From positions 1 to 6,934 of the forward strand of contig JAUWNO010000111.1 of NCBI GenBank assembly GCA_030612605.1: DNA of 6,934 bases. The letters run 5' to 3'. Of the stretch, positions 5,252 through 6,934 are shown piece after piece (within the stretch, counting starts at the first letter, position 1; the number at the start of each line of letters is the position of its first letter). Both the position numbers and the translations under genes were made by a program. The notes beneath the pieces were generated by a model, which saw only the letters and a program-made list of their open reading frames with translations, did no database searches and was not told the origin of the DNA. The stretch is from Armatimonadota bacterium (GTDB lineage: Bacteria > Cloacimonadota > Cloacimonadia > Cloacimonadales > TCS61).

Positions 5252-6445
5252 TTACTTCACTACTTTTAAAAATCTTCTTTTTCCAACTTTTAAAACACCT
5301 TCCTGAAAGATTTCCGCGAAAATATCAGTTATTTTTTTTCCATCAAAACTTACTGCATTCTGTTTAATCATTCTGCGAGCTTCACCTCCTGATGCACAGG
5401 TATTACTTTTGACTAGAATATCAATTATCTTCATTTTCTCTTTCAGTTTGTATTCCGGCATTTCATCCGGTATTTCTTTCTGGCTGAAAATAAGATTGAA
5501 TTCTTTCTCCGCTTCCATGGCAGCCTTTTCTCCATGATAAAGTGAAACAATTTCTCGTGCCAATTTCTGTTTGATTATTTTAGGATTCACTTCATTATTT
5601 CTAAGTTGAATAATTATTTTCTTAATTTCTTCGGGAGCAAGCTTAGTTGCATAATTGAAATAATTGATAATCAAATCATCTGGAATAGACATGGTTTTGC
5701 CATATTTATCTTTAGGAGAATCAAATACTGCAATATAATTATTCAGAGATTTGCTCATCTTTTCTTTGCCATCTGTTCCCATCAGGATGGGTGAGAGGAT
5801 TGCAACTTGCTCAGGTTGACCAAAATACCGCTGCATATCCCTGCCTGCCAAAATATTGAATTTCTGTTCAGTAGCACCAAGTTCCACGTCAGCTTCGATA
5901 GCCACAGAATCGTAACTTTGCAGGATGGGATACATAAGCTCGTGCATTCCCAGAGGAAGCCCGTTTTCAAACCTTTTGCGGAATGTATCGTGAGCCATGA
6001 ATTGGGCAAGAGTAAATTTTCCCATTAGCTTAATTACATCTTTCATACTCATATTTCCGAACCATTCGGTTTGCCAGCGTACTTCAGTTTTGTTTTTATC
6101 TAAAACCGTATAAAGCTGTTCCATATATTTTTCCGCATTCTTTTTCACCTGCTCAGCAGTGAGATGTGGACGGGTTTCATCTTTCCCGGATGGATCTCCA
6201 ATTTGTGCTGTAAAGTCTCCAATAATTATTACGCCGATATGCCCGATATCCTGGAAATCACGCATTTTCCTGATTGGAACAAGGTGCCCAATATGAACAT
6301 CGAATCCGGTAGGATCTATTCCGTATTTGATCCTGAGTGGTTTTCCTGTTTCATCTGATTTTTTGAACTTTTTGATCAATTCATCTTCAATGATAATTTC
6401 TTCCACACCTTTTCGAATTAATTTCATCTCTTTTTCAAATTTCAT
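5252..6445 (-). CDS. tyrS: Tyrosyl-tRNA synthetase
   Basis: A 397-residue class I aminoacyl-tRNA synthetase that charges tRNA-Tyr. The ATG at 6445 is preferred because GAGG (6451-6454) lies 5 bases upstream and the product begins like relatives (MKFEKEMKLIRKGVEEII); the open frame extends to a TTG at 6523 without a binding site. The Rossmann fold carries GIDPTGFDVHIGH (42-54, HIGH 51-54). Next come GDFTAQIGDPSGKDETR, the tyrosine-binding YPILQSYDS (172-180), and the KMSKS loop at 229-233 (DGKEKMSKSLNN). The C-terminal S4-type RNA-binding domain spans about 335-397 (ASGGEARRMIKQNAVSFDGKKI is within it, seen as GGEARRMI and VSFDGKKI). The form matches the shorter TyrZ-like bacterial class. It is transcribed away from the origin and is divergent from dnaA. 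No T-box was recognised upstream. Confidence 0.97.
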   Translation of the reverse strand: MKFEKEMKLIRKGVEEIIIEDELIKKFKKSDETGKPLRIKYGIDPTGFDVHIGHLVPIRKMRDFQDIGHIGVIIIGDFTAQIGDPSGKDETRPHLTAEQVKKNAEKYMEQLYTVLDKNKTEVRWQTEWFGNMSMKDVIKLMGKFTLAQFMAHDTFRKRFENGLPLGMHELMYPILQSYDSVAIEADVELGATEQKFNILAGRDMQRYFGQPEQVAILSPILMGTDGKEKMSKSLNNYIAVFDSPKDKYGKTMSIPDDLIINYFNYATKLAPEEIKKIIIQLRNNEVNPKIIKQKLAREIVSLYHGEKAAMEAEKEFNLIFSQKEIPDEMPEYKLKEKMKIIDILVKSNTCASGGEARRMIKQNAVSFDGKKITDIFAEIFQEGVLKVGKRRFLKVVK

Positions 6446-6523
6446 ATCTTCCTCAAACACTATAGAATTTAAGTGTTCCATAAGCTTTTTTCTGCTTTTA
6501 ATTGTCAAATTTTTTGCTTTCAA

Positions 6524-6720
6524 AACGAGATTAATAAAAAAAACCTTAACTATATTATTATCAATAAGTTAAAATAAAATCTATTCTTTTCGTTATTTAT
6601 CATCTAAATTCATAATCTTATAAATGATAGATAAATACTACTCGTAAATATAGATTATACCATTTTTTTTCTTATTTTTCTACTCTTGACAAATATAATT
6701 TCCATAACATTTTGTCTATG
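6524..6720. other. AT-rich tract beside the DnaA boxes, candidate unwinding region
   Basis: This stretch between tyrS and the DnaA box cluster is almost entirely A and T with no ORF. It contains repeated short words such as ATAGATTATA (6650-6659, again at 6820-6829) and an eight-T run near 6663. Its position beside the boxes fits a DNA unwinding element, which in most bacteria is an AT-rich tract adjacent to the DnaA assembly. Which side of the boxes melts first cannot be told from sequence reading. Confidence 0.4.
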
Positions 6721-6741
6721 CTTTTCAGGTAAAAGCTTGGT

Positions 6742-6750
6742 TTATTCACA
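6742..6750 (+). promoter_or_regulatory. DnaA box 1
   Basis: TTATTCACA fits the relaxed consensus TTATNCACA exactly. Confidence 0.8.
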
Positions 6751-6764
6751 TTATTCGAGATTCG

Positions 6765-6773
6765 TGTGGATAA
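6765..6773 (-). promoter_or_regulatory. DnaA box 2, perfect consensus
   Basis: TGTGGATAA on the + strand reads TTATCCACA on the other, the strongest known DnaA-binding 9-mer. It faces box 1 across a 14-base spacer. Confidence 0.88.
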
Positions 6774-6795
6774 GTGTGTTATTAAGATATTTTAA

Positions 6796-6804
6796 ATATT
6801 CACA
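6796..6804 (+). promoter_or_regulatory. DnaA box 3, one mismatch
   Basis: ATATTCACA differs from TTATNCACA only at the first base. It keeps the TATTCACA core and is probably a weaker site. Confidence 0.6.
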
Positions 6805-6854
6805 ACTATTTATTTTTAAATAGATTATAACGCTAATTTGATAAGTTGGATGAA

Positions 6855-6863
6855 TGTGAATAA
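6855..6863 (-). promoter_or_regulatory. DnaA box 4, nearest dnaA
   Basis: TGTGAATAA reads TTATTCACA on the reverse strand, an exact relaxed-consensus match. Its place 42 bases before the dnaA start, where a promoter would lie, suits autoregulation as well as origin function. Confidence 0.75.
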
Positions 6864-6905
6864 GTTGTCTTATTTATTGCTAAATAGCCAATTAAGGAAT
6901 TGAGC

Positions 6906-6934
6906 ATGAATGATTTTGAAAGTATTTGGAATAA
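6906..6934 (+). CDS. dnaA: Chromosomal replication initiator DnaA (5' end only)
   Basis: Only the first nine codons plus two bases are inside the window: MNDFESIWN. DnaA proteins typically open with a domain I segment of the form xxxWxxxL, and the FESIWN opening fits. AAGGA at 6894-6898 lies 7 bases before the ATG. The cluster of DnaA boxes directly upstream makes the identification much stronger than nine residues alone would. The product is the AAA+ ATPase that opens oriC and loads the replicative helicase. The gene is transcribed away from the origin. Confidence 0.87.

Larger units (their letters stand above)
6742..6863. other. Probable replication origin (oriC), DnaA box cluster
   Basis: Four matches to the DnaA box consensus TTATNCACA lie within 122 bases immediately upstream of dnaA: 6742-6750 (+), 6765-6773 (-, perfect TTATCCACA), 6796-6804 (+, one mismatch) and 6855-6863 (-). 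They alternate in strand, forming two facing pairs. A box cluster between dnaA and a divergent gene, next to an AT-rich tract, is the standard bacterial oriC arrangement. The same boxes may also autoregulate dnaA. Confidence 0.85.

Noticed and set aside
6480..6508. TTGACA (leftward, 6508-6503) as the tyrS promoter
   Set aside because: At 17 bases the -10 would be GCTTAT, only three of six matches. It cannot be told from chance in AT-rich DNA.

Overview
The window is AT-rich (roughly one third G+C by eye), and most genes are preceded by clear Shine-Dalgarno sequences. It carries housekeeping genes next to a short accessory segment. The right edge is the start of dnaA with an upstream cluster of DnaA boxes, so the window very probably ends at the chromosomal replication origin. 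The gene content and the many short palindromic or CTTCGTG-type intergenic repeats resemble an uncultured, low-GC Gram-negative lineage such as Cloacimonadota or a relative in the FCB group. This placement is an impression from composition and style, not a proof.

Layout from left to right: a GC-rich palindromic element (7-58); a forward gene for an uncharacterised protein with an N-terminal four-cysteine cluster (169-930); then leftward genes only, until the origin. The first leftward block (1021-2573) looks accessory. It holds a KilA-N-domain protein, a roughly 30-residue ORF coupled to it, a 114-residue orphan protein with a promoter of its own, and upstream of these a 51-codon fragment that reads like the start of a tyrosine recombinase. 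From 2637 to 2780 there is a non-coding stretch of repeats and hairpins. Next comes a type I glutamine synthetase (2793-4217), whose upstream region contains two related imperfect hairpins that could also pair with each other. An M50-family intramembrane protease follows (4509-5114), then two inverted copies of a 23-base palindromic repeat, and tyrosyl-tRNA synthetase (5252-6445). The AT-rich region 6446-6905 holds four DnaA boxes and leads into dnaA, which runs rightward off the end.

If the origin call is right, tyrS, the M50 protease, glnA and the KilA-N block are all transcribed in the direction of the leftward fork. Only the cysteine-cluster gene faces it head-on. The housekeeping genes show no obvious shared pathway, and each is separated from the next by 137 bases or more that contain repeats, so they need not form one operon. 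The part most likely to hold something undescribed is the KilA-N three-ORF operon beside the integrase remnant. Its two upstream ORFs match nothing I recognise.
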